64,000 bases of DNA from Bradyrhizobium sp. sGM-13 (GTDB taxonomy: Bacteria > Pseudomonadota > Alphaproteobacteria > Rhizobiales > Xanthobacteraceae): contig NZ_JAGWDK010000024.1 of NCBI RefSeq assembly GCF_018398875.1, forward strand, positions 1 through 64,000. The letters are read 5' to 3'. Every line of letters starts with the position of its first letter. Position 1 is the first letter of the stretch. Position numbers and translations under genes: made by a program. Shown one piece after another: positions 1-7,800 of the stretch. A model generated the notes under the pieces. It had not been told where the DNA came from. It worked only from the letters and a program-made list of their open reading frames with translations, and did not search any database.

Positions 1-75
1 CTGAGAATCTCGAGATTCCCCGGTGCGCAATTGCGCACCTGAGGTCTGGTCCTTCGGACTATCCCGGAATGACGG
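1..75. repeat. Intergenic palindromic repeat (family E), truncated by window edge
   Basis: The first 75 bases hold two short hairpins, one around TGCGCAATTGCGCA and one around GGTCCTTCGGACT, and end in CCCGGAATGACGG. I recognise this pattern as a common bradyrhizobial intergenic repeat, from memory and not from a search. The repeat ends about 14 bases before the start codon of the next gene. The left end may lie outside the window. Confidence 0.55.
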
Positions 76-88
76 AGTGAATTAGTTT

Positions 89-1705
89 ATGGCTGTAATT
101 GAATCCACCATCTCCCCCTCCAGCGCCGCCTACAAAGCCAACCGCGACGGCATGCTGGCGCTGATCGCGCGCATGCGCGCGCTTGAAGAGCGAACGCGGG
201 CCGCATCGGCCGCAGCCAAGGACCGTTTCCACAAGCGTGGGCAGTTGTTGCCGCGCGAGCGCGTGGCGCTGGTGCTCGATCCCGGCTCGCCCTTCATCGA
301 ACTGTCGACGCTCGCCGGCTACATGTTCGACGTGCCGGACGCGGAGAAGAGCGTTCCCGGCGGCGGCGTGATCGCGGGTATCGGCTTCGTCTCCGGCATC
401 CGCTGCATGGTCAGTGCCAATGATTCCGGCATCGATGCCGGCGCGTTGCAGCCGTTCGGCCTCGACAAGACGCTGCGGGTGCAGGAACTGGCGCTGGAAA
501 ACAAGCTGCCCTACGTGCAACTGATCGAAAGCGCCGGCGCCAATCTGCTGCGCTACCGCGTCGAGGATTTTATCCGCGGCGGCAACATTTTTCGCAATCT
601 GGCGCGGCTGTCGGCCGCCGGTCTGCCCGTTGTCACTGTGACGCATGGATCGTCAACGGCGGGCGGCGCGTACCAGACCGGGCTCTCCGATTACATCGTT
701 ATGGTGCGCGGCCGCACCCGCGCATTCCTGGCCGGCCCGCCGCTCTTGAAGGCGGCGACGGGTGAGATCGCAACCGAGGAGGAACTCGGCGGCGCCGAGA
801 TGCACACCTCCATTTCCGGTCTTGGCGACTATCTCGCCGAGGACGACCGCGACGCGCTGCGCATCGCGCGCGATATCATGGCCAACCTGGAATGGGATCG
901 GCCGAAGCCTGCGGCGTTGTCCTTCAAGCCGCCACGCTATGACGCCGAGGAACTGCTCGGCATCATGCCGATGGACCACAAGCGTCCCGTCGATATGCGC
1001 CAGGCTATCGCGCGCTTCGTCGACGATTCCGATTTCACCGAGTTCGGCGCGAATTACGGCCCGGCGACGGTCTGTGGCCACGCCCGCATCGAAGGACAGG
1101 CGATCGGGATCATCACCAACAACGGCCCGCTCGACGTACCCGGCGCCAACAAGGCGACGCATTTCATCCAGGCCTGCTGCCAGTCGCGCACGCCGCTGCT
1201 CTACATGAATAACACCACCGGCTACATGGTAGGCCGTGCCTATGAGGAAGCCGGCATGATCAAGCACGGTTCCAAAATGATCCAGGCGGTGACATCGGCG
1301 ACCGTGCCGCAGATCACGATCTATTGCGGCGCGTCGTTCGGAGCCGGCAACTACGGCATGTGCGGGCGCGGCTTCCACCCGCGCTTCTGTTTCTCGTGGC
1401 CCAATGCCAAGACCGCGGTGATGGGCGGCGAGCAGGCCGCCGAAACCATGGCGATCGTGACCGAGGCTGCGGCGGCGCGGCGGGGCAAGCCGATCGAGAA
1501 GGAAAAGCTGGAGGCGATGAAGGCGCAGATCACGAGCGTGTTCGACGGCCAGATGGACGTGTTCTCGACCAGCGCGCGGGTGCTCGACGACGGCGTGATC
1601 GATCCCCGCGATACCCGCAGCGTGCTTGCCGAAGTGCTGGCGATCTGCCGCGAGGCCGAGGCCCGCACGCCGCAGCGCATGCAATTCTCGGTCGCCCGAC
1701 CATGA
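89..1705 (+). CDS. Acyl-CoA carboxylase, carboxyltransferase (beta) subunit
   Basis: A 538-residue carboxyltransferase of the methylcrotonyl/geranyl/propionyl-CoA carboxylase family. Such proteins move the carboxyl group from carboxybiotin to an acyl-CoA in the cytoplasm. Both crotonase-fold halves are present. The N half has the ESAGAN and GSSTAGGAYQ oxyanion-hole segments (about 155-200). The C half has GPATVCGHARIEGQ, NNTTGYMVG and GASFGAGNYGMCGRGF (about 325-430). Length fits methylcrotonyl-CoA carboxylase beta (about 535), but the N-half segment NDSGIDAGALQPFGL differs from what I recall of that enzyme, so the substrate is left open. The stop overlaps the next start as ATGA, so the two subunits are translationally coupled. 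The ribosome site is weak; a GGAG lies 11 bases upstream. Confidence 0.9.
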   Translation: MAVIESTISPSSAAYKANRDGMLALIARMRALEERTRAASAAAKDRFHKRGQLLPRERVALVLDPGSPFIELSTLAGYMFDVPDAEKSVPGGGVIAGIGFVSGIRCMVSANDSGIDAGALQPFGLDKTLRVQELALENKLPYVQLIESAGANLLRYRVEDFIRGGNIFRNLARLSAAGLPVVTVTHGSSTAGGAYQTGLSDYIVMVRGRTRAFLAGPPLLKAATGEIATEEELGGAEMHTSISGLGDYLAEDDRDALRIARDIMANLEWDRPKPAALSFKPPRYDAEELLGIMPMDHKRPVDMRQAIARFVDDSDFTEFGANYGPATVCGHARIEGQAIGIITNNGPLDVPGANKATHFIQACCQSRTPLLYMNNTTGYMVGRAYEEAGMIKHGSKMIQAVTSATVPQITIYCGASFGAGNYGMCGRGFHPRFCFSWPNAKTAVMGGEQAAETMAIVTEAAAARRGKPIEKEKLEAMKAQITSVFDGQMDVFSTSARVLDDGVIDPRDTRSVLAEVLAICREAEARTPQRMQFSVARP

Positions 1706-3672
1706 GCGAGATGAAGCGAACGCCATTTTTCAAGGTTCTCGTCGCCAATCGCGGCGAGATCGCGCTGCGGATCATGCACACCGCGCGGCGGCTCGGCTAT
1801 GGCGTGGTTGCCGTCTATTCCGATGCCGATCGTGATGCGCTGCACGTGCGTGAGGCGGACCAGGCAGTGCGGATCGGGGAGGCGCTGCCGGCGCAGTCTT
1901 ATCTGCGGATCGACGCGATCATCGCCGCAGCCAAAGCCAGCGGGGCCGGCGCGGTGCATCCGGGCTACGGCTTCCTCGCCGAAAACGAGGATTTTGCGCA
2001 GGCCTGCCGCGATGCCGGGCTGGTCTTCATCGGGCCGTCGCCGGACGCGATCCGGGCGATGGGCAACAAGGCCGGCGCCAAGGATATCATGGCAAAGGCT
2101 GGCGTGCCCATCGTGCCCGGCTACCAGGGCGCGGACCAGAGCGACGCGGTAATGCTGGCGGAGGCCAGGAAGATCAGCTTCCCCGTGATGATCAAGGCGG
2201 TCGCCGGCGGTGGCGGGCGCGGCATGCGGCTGGTCGAAGACGCCGCGGCATTTCCGGATGCGCTGCGCAGCGCAAGGTCGGAGGCGCAGGGCGCGTTCGG
2301 CGATCCCACGGTGATCCTGGAGCGCGCGATCGTCGATCCCCGCCACATCGAGATACAGGTGTTCGGCGATCGCTACGGCAATGCCATTCATCTCGGCGAG
2401 CGCGATTGTTCGGTGCAGCGCCGACACCAGAAGCTGATTGAGGAAGCGCCGTCGCCAAAGGTGACGCCGGACTTGCGGGCGCGCATGGGCGCCGTCTCGG
2501 TCGCTGCGGTCAAATCGATTGGTTATGAGGGCGCGGGGACGCTGGAGTTCCTGCTCGATCCGTCCGGCGAGTTCTATTTCATGGAAATGAACACGCGCCT
2601 GCAGGTCGAGCATCCCGTCACCGAAGCGATTACCGGGCTCGATCTGGTCGAACTGCAATTGCGCATTGCCGCCGGCCAGCCGCTCGGGCTCAAGCAGGAG
2701 GATGTAAAGTTCTCCGGCCACGCCATCGAGGTGCGGCTGTGCTCGGAGGACGCGGACCATGACTTCATGCCGCAATCGGGGCGAATAGAGCTGTGGCAGA
2801 TGCCCGACGGCATCCGCGTCGAGCACGCGCTGCGATCCGGTTCGGAGATTCCGCCGTTCTACGATTCGATGATCGCCAAGATCATCAGCCATGGTGCCGA
2901 CCGCAACGAGGCCCGTGGGCGGTTGATTTGCGGGCTTGAACAGACTGCCGCATTCGGCATCACCACCAATCAGGGATTCCTGATTTCCTGTTTGCGCCAT
3001 CCCACATTTGCAAAGGGCGATGCGACTACGGCCTTCATTGGTAATCACCGCGACGAATTGCTGGCGTCGCGTGCGAACCACGAGACGGAGGCGGCGCTGG
3101 CGGCATTGCTGCTTTACGTCACCAACCCACATGCGCCGCCCTGGCGCAGCGGCCGCAGCCTGGCAGCGACGTTCCCGCTGACGATGCGGACCGACCTTGG
3201 CCACGGTGCGTTCGAGGTTGATATCGTTCGGAACCGCGACGGGAGCTATGTCGCCGGCCTCGATGGCAACAAGCGGCGTTTCGAGATTGACGAGCTCGGC
3301 CCTGACACGATCCGCTTTCGTGCCGACGGCATGATGGAGTCAGCGAGATTCCTGCGCGATGGCGGTCGTCTGCACATCCTGCATCGCGGAGCCTCGATCG
3401 CCGCCCGCGATCTGACGCTGGCTGCGCCGACCTCCGCTGCGGCGGCGGACGGCGACGGCAAGGTGCGTGCGACGATGAACGGCCGTGTGGTCGCGGTGCT
3501 GGTCAAGCCCGGCGAGCAGGTTGCCGTCGGCCAACCGGTGATGACGCTGGAAGCGATGAAGATGGAACACGTGCACATGGCAGGCGTTGCTGGCACGGTT
3601 TCGGCCATCGATGTCACCGAGGGCGAGCAGGTGACGACGGGGCGCATCGTCGTGGAGATTGCGGCGGCGTAA
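1702..3672 (+). CDS. Acyl-CoA carboxylase, biotin carboxylase/biotin carrier (alpha) subunit
   Basis: A 656-residue alpha subunit that carboxylates its own biotin using ATP and bicarbonate. The biotin carboxylase N domain starts at KVLVANRGEIALRI. The ATP-grasp glycine loop is AVAGGGGRGMRL, and the metal/biotin site includes EMNTRLQVEHPVTE (about 290-305). A biotin carboxylase C domain follows. The carrier domain is at the C terminus, with the biotinyl lysine in EAMKMEH about 35 residues from the end. An upstream in-frame extension exists, but the ATG overlapping the previous stop and the family N terminus support 1702. Partner of the upstream gene; no regulator is adjacent. Confidence 0.92.
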   Translation: MSEMKRTPFFKVLVANRGEIALRIMHTARRLGYGVVAVYSDADRDALHVREADQAVRIGEALPAQSYLRIDAIIAAAKASGAGAVHPGYGFLAENEDFAQACRDAGLVFIGPSPDAIRAMGNKAGAKDIMAKAGVPIVPGYQGADQSDAVMLAEARKISFPVMIKAVAGGGGRGMRLVEDAAAFPDALRSARSEAQGAFGDPTVILERAIVDPRHIEIQVFGDRYGNAIHLGERDCSVQRRHQKLIEEAPSPKVTPDLRARMGAVSVAAVKSIGYEGAGTLEFLLDPSGEFYFMEMNTRLQVEHPVTEAITGLDLVELQLRIAAGQPLGLKQEDVKFSGHAIEVRLCSEDADHDFMPQSGRIELWQMPDGIRVEHALRSGSEIPPFYDSMIAKIISHGADRNEARGRLICGLEQTAAFGITTNQGFLISCLRHPTFAKGDATTAFIGNHRDELLASRANHETEAALAALLLYVTNPHAPPWRSGRSLAATFPLTMRTDLGHGAFEVDIVRNRDGSYVAGLDGNKRRFEIDELGPDTIRFRADGMMESARFLRDGGRLHILHRGASIAARDLTLAAPTSAAAADGDGKVRATMNGRVVAVLVKPGEQVAVGQPVMTLEAMKMEHVHMAGVAGTVSAIDVTEGEQVTTGRIVVEIAAA

Positions 3673-3675
3673 TTC

Positions 3676-3805
3676 CGTCGTCCCGGCCAAGCGAAGCGCG
3701 AGCCGGGACCATAACCACAGGCTGTTGTTGTGCGAAGGCTGGAGCTCCAGCCGACGTAACATCAACCGTCGGTAGTTATGGGTCCCTGCGTTCGCAGGGA
3801 CGACG
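3676..3805. repeat. Long inverted repeat, family A, copy 1
   Basis: Two arms pair across about 130 bases. The left arm begins CGTCGTCCCGG and runs to ACCATAACCAC. The right arm runs from TAGTTATGGGTCCC to GCAGGGACGACG. Each arm also has its own hairpin. It fills the gap between two convergent genes (carboxylase alpha and oppF). Four related copies occur in this window, near 18.6, 25.0, 36.5/37.6 and 56.0 kb. Confidence 0.8.
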
Positions 3806-3812
3806 ATGGAGG

Positions 3813-4805
3813 TTACTCCGGTCGCCCCGTGCCGTCGTTCAGCCAGCACGCCACTTGATGTCCTTCGCCGGCTTCCACCAGCGCCGGCCGCTCCACCTTG
3901 CAGCGGTCCATGACATAGCGGCAGCGGGTGTGGAAGGCGCAGCCTGAGGGTGGGTTGATCGGGCTCGGGACGTCGCCGTCGACCATGGGCGCGAGGCGCT
4001 TTGCCTTGGGATCGGCGACCGGGACAGACGCCAGCAGCGCCTGCGTGTATGGATGCCGCGGGTTGGCGAACAATGCCGACTTGTCCGCGATTTCGACAAT
4101 GCGTCCGAGATACATCACGGCGACGCGATGGCTGATATGGGCGACGACGGCGAGATCATGCGCGATGAACAGGTAGGAAAAATCGTTCTTGCGCTGCAGG
4201 TCGATCAACAGGTTGATCACCTGCGCCTGGATCGAGACGTCGAGCGCCGAGACCGGCTCGTCGCACACGATCAGGCTCGGCCCGAGCGACAGTGCCCGCG
4301 CGATGCAGATGCGCTGCCGCTGGCCGCCGGAGAATTGGTGCGGGTAGTTCTTCATCTGATCGGGCCGCAAGCCCACCTGCGCGAACAGTTCCGCAACGCG
4401 TTCCTGCTGCGCGCGGCCGGTTGCCAGCCCATGCACGGCGAGCGGCTCGCCGACGATATCGCCCGCGGTCATGCGCGGATTGAGCGAGGCGAACGGATCC
4501 TGGAAGACGATCTGCATGGAGCGACGGTGCGGCCGCATCTCGGCCTTGCTGAGCCCGGTGATGTCGGTGCCGTTCAGCTTGATGGCGCCGCTGGACGGCT
4601 CCACCAGCCGCAGCACGCTGCGCGCCACTGTCGATTTACCGCAGCCGGATTCGCCGACCAGCCCGAGCGTCTCGCCTTTGGCAACCGAGAAGCTGACGCC
4701 GTCGACCGCATGCACGGTGCCGACGCGCCGGCGCAGGACACCGCCGCGCACCGCGTAATGCTTGACGAGGTCGGTGACTTCAAGGAGCGGGCGTTGGTCG
4801 CTCAT
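3813..4805 (-). CDS. Oligopeptide/dipeptide ABC transporter ATPase (OppF/DppF type)
   Basis: A 330-residue ATPase, last gene of a five-gene importer operon. Walker A is GESGCGKST (about 62-70), the signature is FSGGQRQR, and Walker B is LIVCDEPVSALD. The C-terminal oligopeptide-transporter extension has NPRHPYTQALLASVP and a cysteine-containing GCAFHTRCRY segment, which in this family can bind an Fe-S cluster. An upstream in-frame extension was rejected because the ATG at 4805 overlaps the oppD stop as ATGA and gives a normal N terminus (MSDQRPLLEVTDLVKHY). Energises uptake with its OppD partner. Confidence 0.93.
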   Translation of the reverse strand: MSDQRPLLEVTDLVKHYAVRGGVLRRRVGTVHAVDGVSFSVAKGETLGLVGESGCGKSTVARSVLRLVEPSSGAIKLNGTDITGLSKAEMRPHRRSMQIVFQDPFASLNPRMTAGDIVGEPLAVHGLATGRAQQERVAELFAQVGLRPDQMKNYPHQFSGGQRQRICIARALSLGPSLIVCDEPVSALDVSIQAQVINLLIDLQRKNDFSYLFIAHDLAVVAHISHRVAVMYLGRIVEIADKSALFANPRHPYTQALLASVPVADPKAKRLAPMVDGDVPSPINPPSGCAFHTRCRYVMDRCKVERPALVEAGEGHQVACWLNDGTGRPE

Positions 4806-5815
4806 GGCGCGCCCATCAGTTCGGTTGCGCGCCAGCACGCCGCAAAGTGATCGCCGTCGACTTCCTGCAGCGGCGGATATTCGGCGCGGCATCGGTCCAC
4901 GGCAAGCCGGCAGCGCGGCGCGAAGGCGCAGCCTGGCGGCAAGTTGGTCAGCGACGGCACCATGCCGGGAATCTCACTCAGTCGCGCATCGGTCTTGGCA
5001 CCAAACGAGATCACCGCGGGCATCGAGGCCATCAGCCCGCGCGTGTAGGGATGTTTTGGATTTTCGAACAGGTCCTCTACCGTCGCTTCCTCGACCTTCT
5101 TGCCGGCATACATCACGATGACGCGTTGCGCGGTTTGCGCGACGACGCCGAGATCGTGCGTGATCAGGATCAAGCCGGTGCCGAGCCTCTTCTGCAGATC
5201 GACGATCAGCGCCAGGATCTGCGCCTGGATCGTCACGTCGAGCGCGGTGGTCGGCTCGTCCGCGATCAACAGCGCTGGCCGGCACGCCAGGGCCATCGCG
5301 ATCATCGCGCGCTGCCGCATGCCGCCGGACAATTGATGAGGATATTCGTGCGCGCGTCGGTCCGGCTCGGGAATGCGAACCAGGCGGAGCATCTCGACCG
5401 CCTTGGCCCAGGCCTCCTTCGCGGTCATTTCCTGGTGCAGGCGGAGCACCTCGGTGATCTGGTCGCCGATCCGCATCACCGGATTGAGCGAGGTCATCGG
5501 CTCTTGAAAGATCATCGAAATCCGGTTGCCGCGGATATCGCGCATCTTGGCCTCATCGAGGTTGAGCAGATCGGTCCCTTCCAGGGTGACCGAGCCGCCG
5601 ACCACCCGGCCCGGCGGGTCCGGCACCAGCCGCATCACCGACAGCGCGGTCACGCTCTTGCCGCAGCCGGATTCGCCGACGATCGCAAGCGTTTCGCCGC
5701 GGCGGACGGTGAACGAGACGTCGTCGACCGCGCGGAACAGCCCGGAATTGGTGAAGAACACCGTCTGCAGGTTCTTCACATCGAGAATAGTATCGTGCTT
5801 GCGCGCCTCGCTCAT
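4802..5815 (-). CDS. Oligopeptide/dipeptide ABC transporter ATPase (OppD/DppD type)
   Basis: A 337-residue ATPase that pairs with the OppF-type subunit. It shows Walker A GESGCGKSV, signature LSGGMRQR, Walker B LLIADEPTTALD, and the C-terminal motif NPKHPYTRGLMASMP with cysteines in PPGCAFAPRCRLA. The start is set at 5815 because that ATG overlaps the permease stop by one base (TGATG) and begins a normal domain. A longer in-frame extension lies inside the permease gene and is unlikely. The substrate cannot be read from the ATPase. Confidence 0.93.
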   Translation of the reverse strand: MSEARKHDTILDVKNLQTVFFTNSGLFRAVDDVSFTVRRGETLAIVGESGCGKSVTALSVMRLVPDPPGRVVGGSVTLEGTDLLNLDEAKMRDIRGNRISMIFQEPMTSLNPVMRIGDQITEVLRLHQEMTAKEAWAKAVEMLRLVRIPEPDRRAHEYPHQLSGGMRQRAMIAMALACRPALLIADEPTTALDVTIQAQILALIVDLQKRLGTGLILITHDLGVVAQTAQRVIVMYAGKKVEEATVEDLFENPKHPYTRGLMASMPAVISFGAKTDARLSEIPGMVPSLTNLPPGCAFAPRCRLAVDRCRAEYPPLQEVDGDHFAACWRATELMGAP

Positions 5816-6723
5816 CAGCCGCGCTGCCTCGGATCGAGAATGTCGCGGAGCGCGTCGCCGAACAGATTGGTGCCGAATACCGCAAGGGAGATGGCGACGC
5901 CCGGGAAAATCACCAGCCACGGCGCGGTGCGGACATATTCGGCTGCCGACTCCGACAGCATGCGGCCCCAGGACGGATAGGGCTCGGGGATGCCGAGGCC
6001 GAGGAACGACAGCGAAGCTTCGGTGAGGATGGTGGAACCGAGTTGCGCGGTCGCCAGCACGATTAAGGGCGCGAGCGTGTTCGGCAGCACGTGCCGGAGC
6101 GCGATGCGGGTCTCGCTCATGCCGATCGATTTTGCTGCCTCGACGAAGGGCTGCTCGCGCAGCGCCAGCGTATTGGCGCGGATCACGCGGGCGACGGTGG
6201 GGATCAACGGGATAGCAATCGCGATGATCACGTTCGGCAGCGATGGCCCGAGCGCCGCGGTCATCACCAGCGCCAGCACCAGGAGCGGCAGCGCCTGCAG
6301 GATGTCGGTGACGCGCTGGAACAGCAGATCGACCCAGCCGGACAGATAGCCCGATACGAGGCCGACGATGACGCCGATCGACGATCCCAGCGCAGTGGCG
6401 CCGATGCCGACGGCGAGCGAAATGCGCGCGCCGTGAATGATCCGGCTCCAGACGTCACGGCCGAATGAATCGGTTCCCATCCAGTGCGCCGCGCTCGGCG
6501 CTGCCAGCCGCTGCGCCGAATCGACGCTGAGCGGATCGTAGCGGGCGATCAGGTCGGCCGAGATCGCCATCCAGACGAACATCACCATGATGACAAGGCC
6601 GATCGTGCCGAGCAGATAACGCTGCGCCAGGAACACCAGCCGGCGCCAGCCATGCGTCGAATGGGCGCCGGCCCGCCTCAACTCGCTTTCGAAGTTAATC
6701 GTGGCCACGCGGCTAGTCCCCAT
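5815..6723 (-). CDS. Oligopeptide/dipeptide ABC transporter permease (OppC/DppC type)
   Basis: A 302-residue inner-membrane permease. It has an N-terminal transmembrane segment (about 36-55), the OppC-type loop ending HWMGTDSFGRDVWSR, and five further membrane helices. The EAA loop EAAKSIGMSETRIALRHVLP (about 190-210) docks the ATPase, and the C-terminal FLGLGIPEPYPSWG is typical of the family. Its start lies 11 bases inside the preceding permease gene, which indicates tight coupling. Second permease of the complete importer encoded at 3.8-9.4 kb. Confidence 0.92.
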   Translation of the reverse strand: MGTSRVATINFESELRRAGAHSTHGWRRLVFLAQRYLLGTIGLVIMVMFVWMAISADLIARYDPLSVDSAQRLAAPSAAHWMGTDSFGRDVWSRIIHGARISLAVGIGATALGSSIGVIVGLVSGYLSGWVDLLFQRVTDILQALPLLVLALVMTAALGPSLPNVIIAIAIPLIPTVARVIRANTLALREQPFVEAAKSIGMSETRIALRHVLPNTLAPLIVLATAQLGSTILTEASLSFLGLGIPEPYPSWGRMLSESAAEYVRTAPWLVIFPGVAISLAVFGTNLFGDALRDILDPRQRG

Positions 6724-7660
6724 ACCGGATGCGCGGATCGATCGCGGCGTAAAGCATGTCGACAGTGAAGTTTGCGACCACCACGACCACGGCGATCAGC
6801 ATCACGAGATTCTGCACGATCGGGTAATCGCGCCAGCGCAGCGCCTCGACCAGGAATCGGGCCACGCCTGGAATATTGAACACGGTTTCGGTGACGATCA
6901 GCCCGCCGATCAGGAACGCCGCCTCGATGCCGATTACGGTTATAACAGGGAGAATCGCGTTCTTCAGCGCGTGGCGATAATTGACCGAAGCCTCGGACGC
7001 GCCCTTGGCGCGCGCGGTGCGGATGTAATCCTGCCGCAGAATTTCGAGCATCGAGGAGCGCGTGATGCGCATGGTCAGCGCGGCGCTGCGAAATCCGACC
7101 GCCATCGCCGGCACGGCATAGATCGCGAACGCCTCCGTCCAGGTTGCCGGGTTCGGATTGTAGATCGGCATGTGGCCAAACAGCGAAACCGAGGCCATCA
7201 GGATAAGCAGCCCGAGCCAGAAGGAAGGCAGCGACAGGCCGCTCAGGCTGACGACGCGGAGGGTGTAATCCAGCCGCGAGCCTTGGTGGACTGCGCTCAG
7301 AACGCCCAAGGGAATGCCGATCGAGGCCGAGAACAACAGCGCCAGCGCCGCCAGCCGGGCGGTGATCGGAATGCGCGGCAGGATCTCCTGCAGCGCCGGC
7401 TTTTCCGAGACGTAGGAATAGCCGAGATCGCCGTGCAGCAGCCCGCCGATCCAGTTCAGATATTGCTGGTAGATCGGCAGGTTGAGGCCGAGTTCCTTTT
7501 CCAGGTTGGCCTTGTCGGTGGGATCCACGAAGCCGGCGGCGTCGAACAGGATGTCGACGATGTTGCCGGGGACGACCCGCAGCAACACGAAGATGATGAT
7601 CGAGATCCCGATCAGGGTCACGAGCATCAAGGCGAGGCGTCGCACGATATAAGCAAACAC
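6713..7660 (-). CDS. Oligopeptide/dipeptide ABC transporter permease (OppB/DppB type)
   Basis: A 315-residue permease with six predicted membrane helices. The first helix is LALMLVTLIGISIIIFVLLR, and the N-terminal domain has the OppB signature LGLNLPIYQQYLNWIGG...GDLGYS. The EAA loop is RTARAKGASEASVNYRHALK. It forms the heterodimeric channel with the OppC-type subunit. It lies 140 bases downstream of the binding-protein gene, across a hairpin that could lower its expression relative to the binding protein, a common arrangement for such importers. Confidence 0.92.
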   Translation of the reverse strand: MFAYIVRRLALMLVTLIGISIIIFVLLRVVPGNIVDILFDAAGFVDPTDKANLEKELGLNLPIYQQYLNWIGGLLHGDLGYSYVSEKPALQEILPRIPITARLAALALLFSASIGIPLGVLSAVHQGSRLDYTLRVVSLSGLSLPSFWLGLLILMASVSLFGHMPIYNPNPATWTEAFAIYAVPAMAVGFRSAALTMRITRSSMLEILRQDYIRTARAKGASEASVNYRHALKNAILPVITVIGIEAAFLIGGLIVTETVFNIPGVARFLVEALRWRDYPIVQNLVMLIAVVVVVANFTVDMLYAAIDPRIRYGD

Positions 7661-7697
7661 CCGGCTACTCTCCCTGACCCATCGGCTAGAGCCCCTT

Positions 7698-7719
7698 CGG
7701 TTCTGATGAATCAGAACCG
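7698..7719 (-). terminator. Hairpin between binding-protein and permease genes
   Basis: A perfect 10-bp inverted repeat, CGGTTCTGAT/ATCAGAACCG, with a 2-base centre. It sits 3' of the substrate-binding-protein gene and before oppB on the minus strand. No long T-run follows, so it may be a partial terminator or an mRNA-stabilising hairpin, not a full stop. Confidence 0.5.
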
Positions 7720-7736
7720 AGCTCTCGGTTTTTGTT

Positions 7737-7790
7737 TTGACGCGTTTTCTTCACGCGAACCGGGATCCACTTCGCTCGAAAACGCTATCG
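7737..7790. repeat. Rhizobial intergenic repeat (family G)
   Basis: An imperfect palindrome running from GACGCGTTTTCTTCACGCG to TTCGCTCGAAAACGCT. I recognise it as a repeat common in Bradyrhizobium and Rhodopseudomonas intergenic DNA. Only one copy is seen in this window. Confidence 0.5.
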
Positions 7791-7800
7791 CGGCCGGACG

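Noticed and set aside
653..1726. Minus-strand frame opposite the carboxyltransferase
   Set aside because: Shadow frame; low-complexity Arg/His/Ala content and no ribosome site.
1351..3204. 617-codon minus-strand frame opposite the biotin carboxylase
   Set aside because: Shadow of a strongly supported gene; no recognisable domain.
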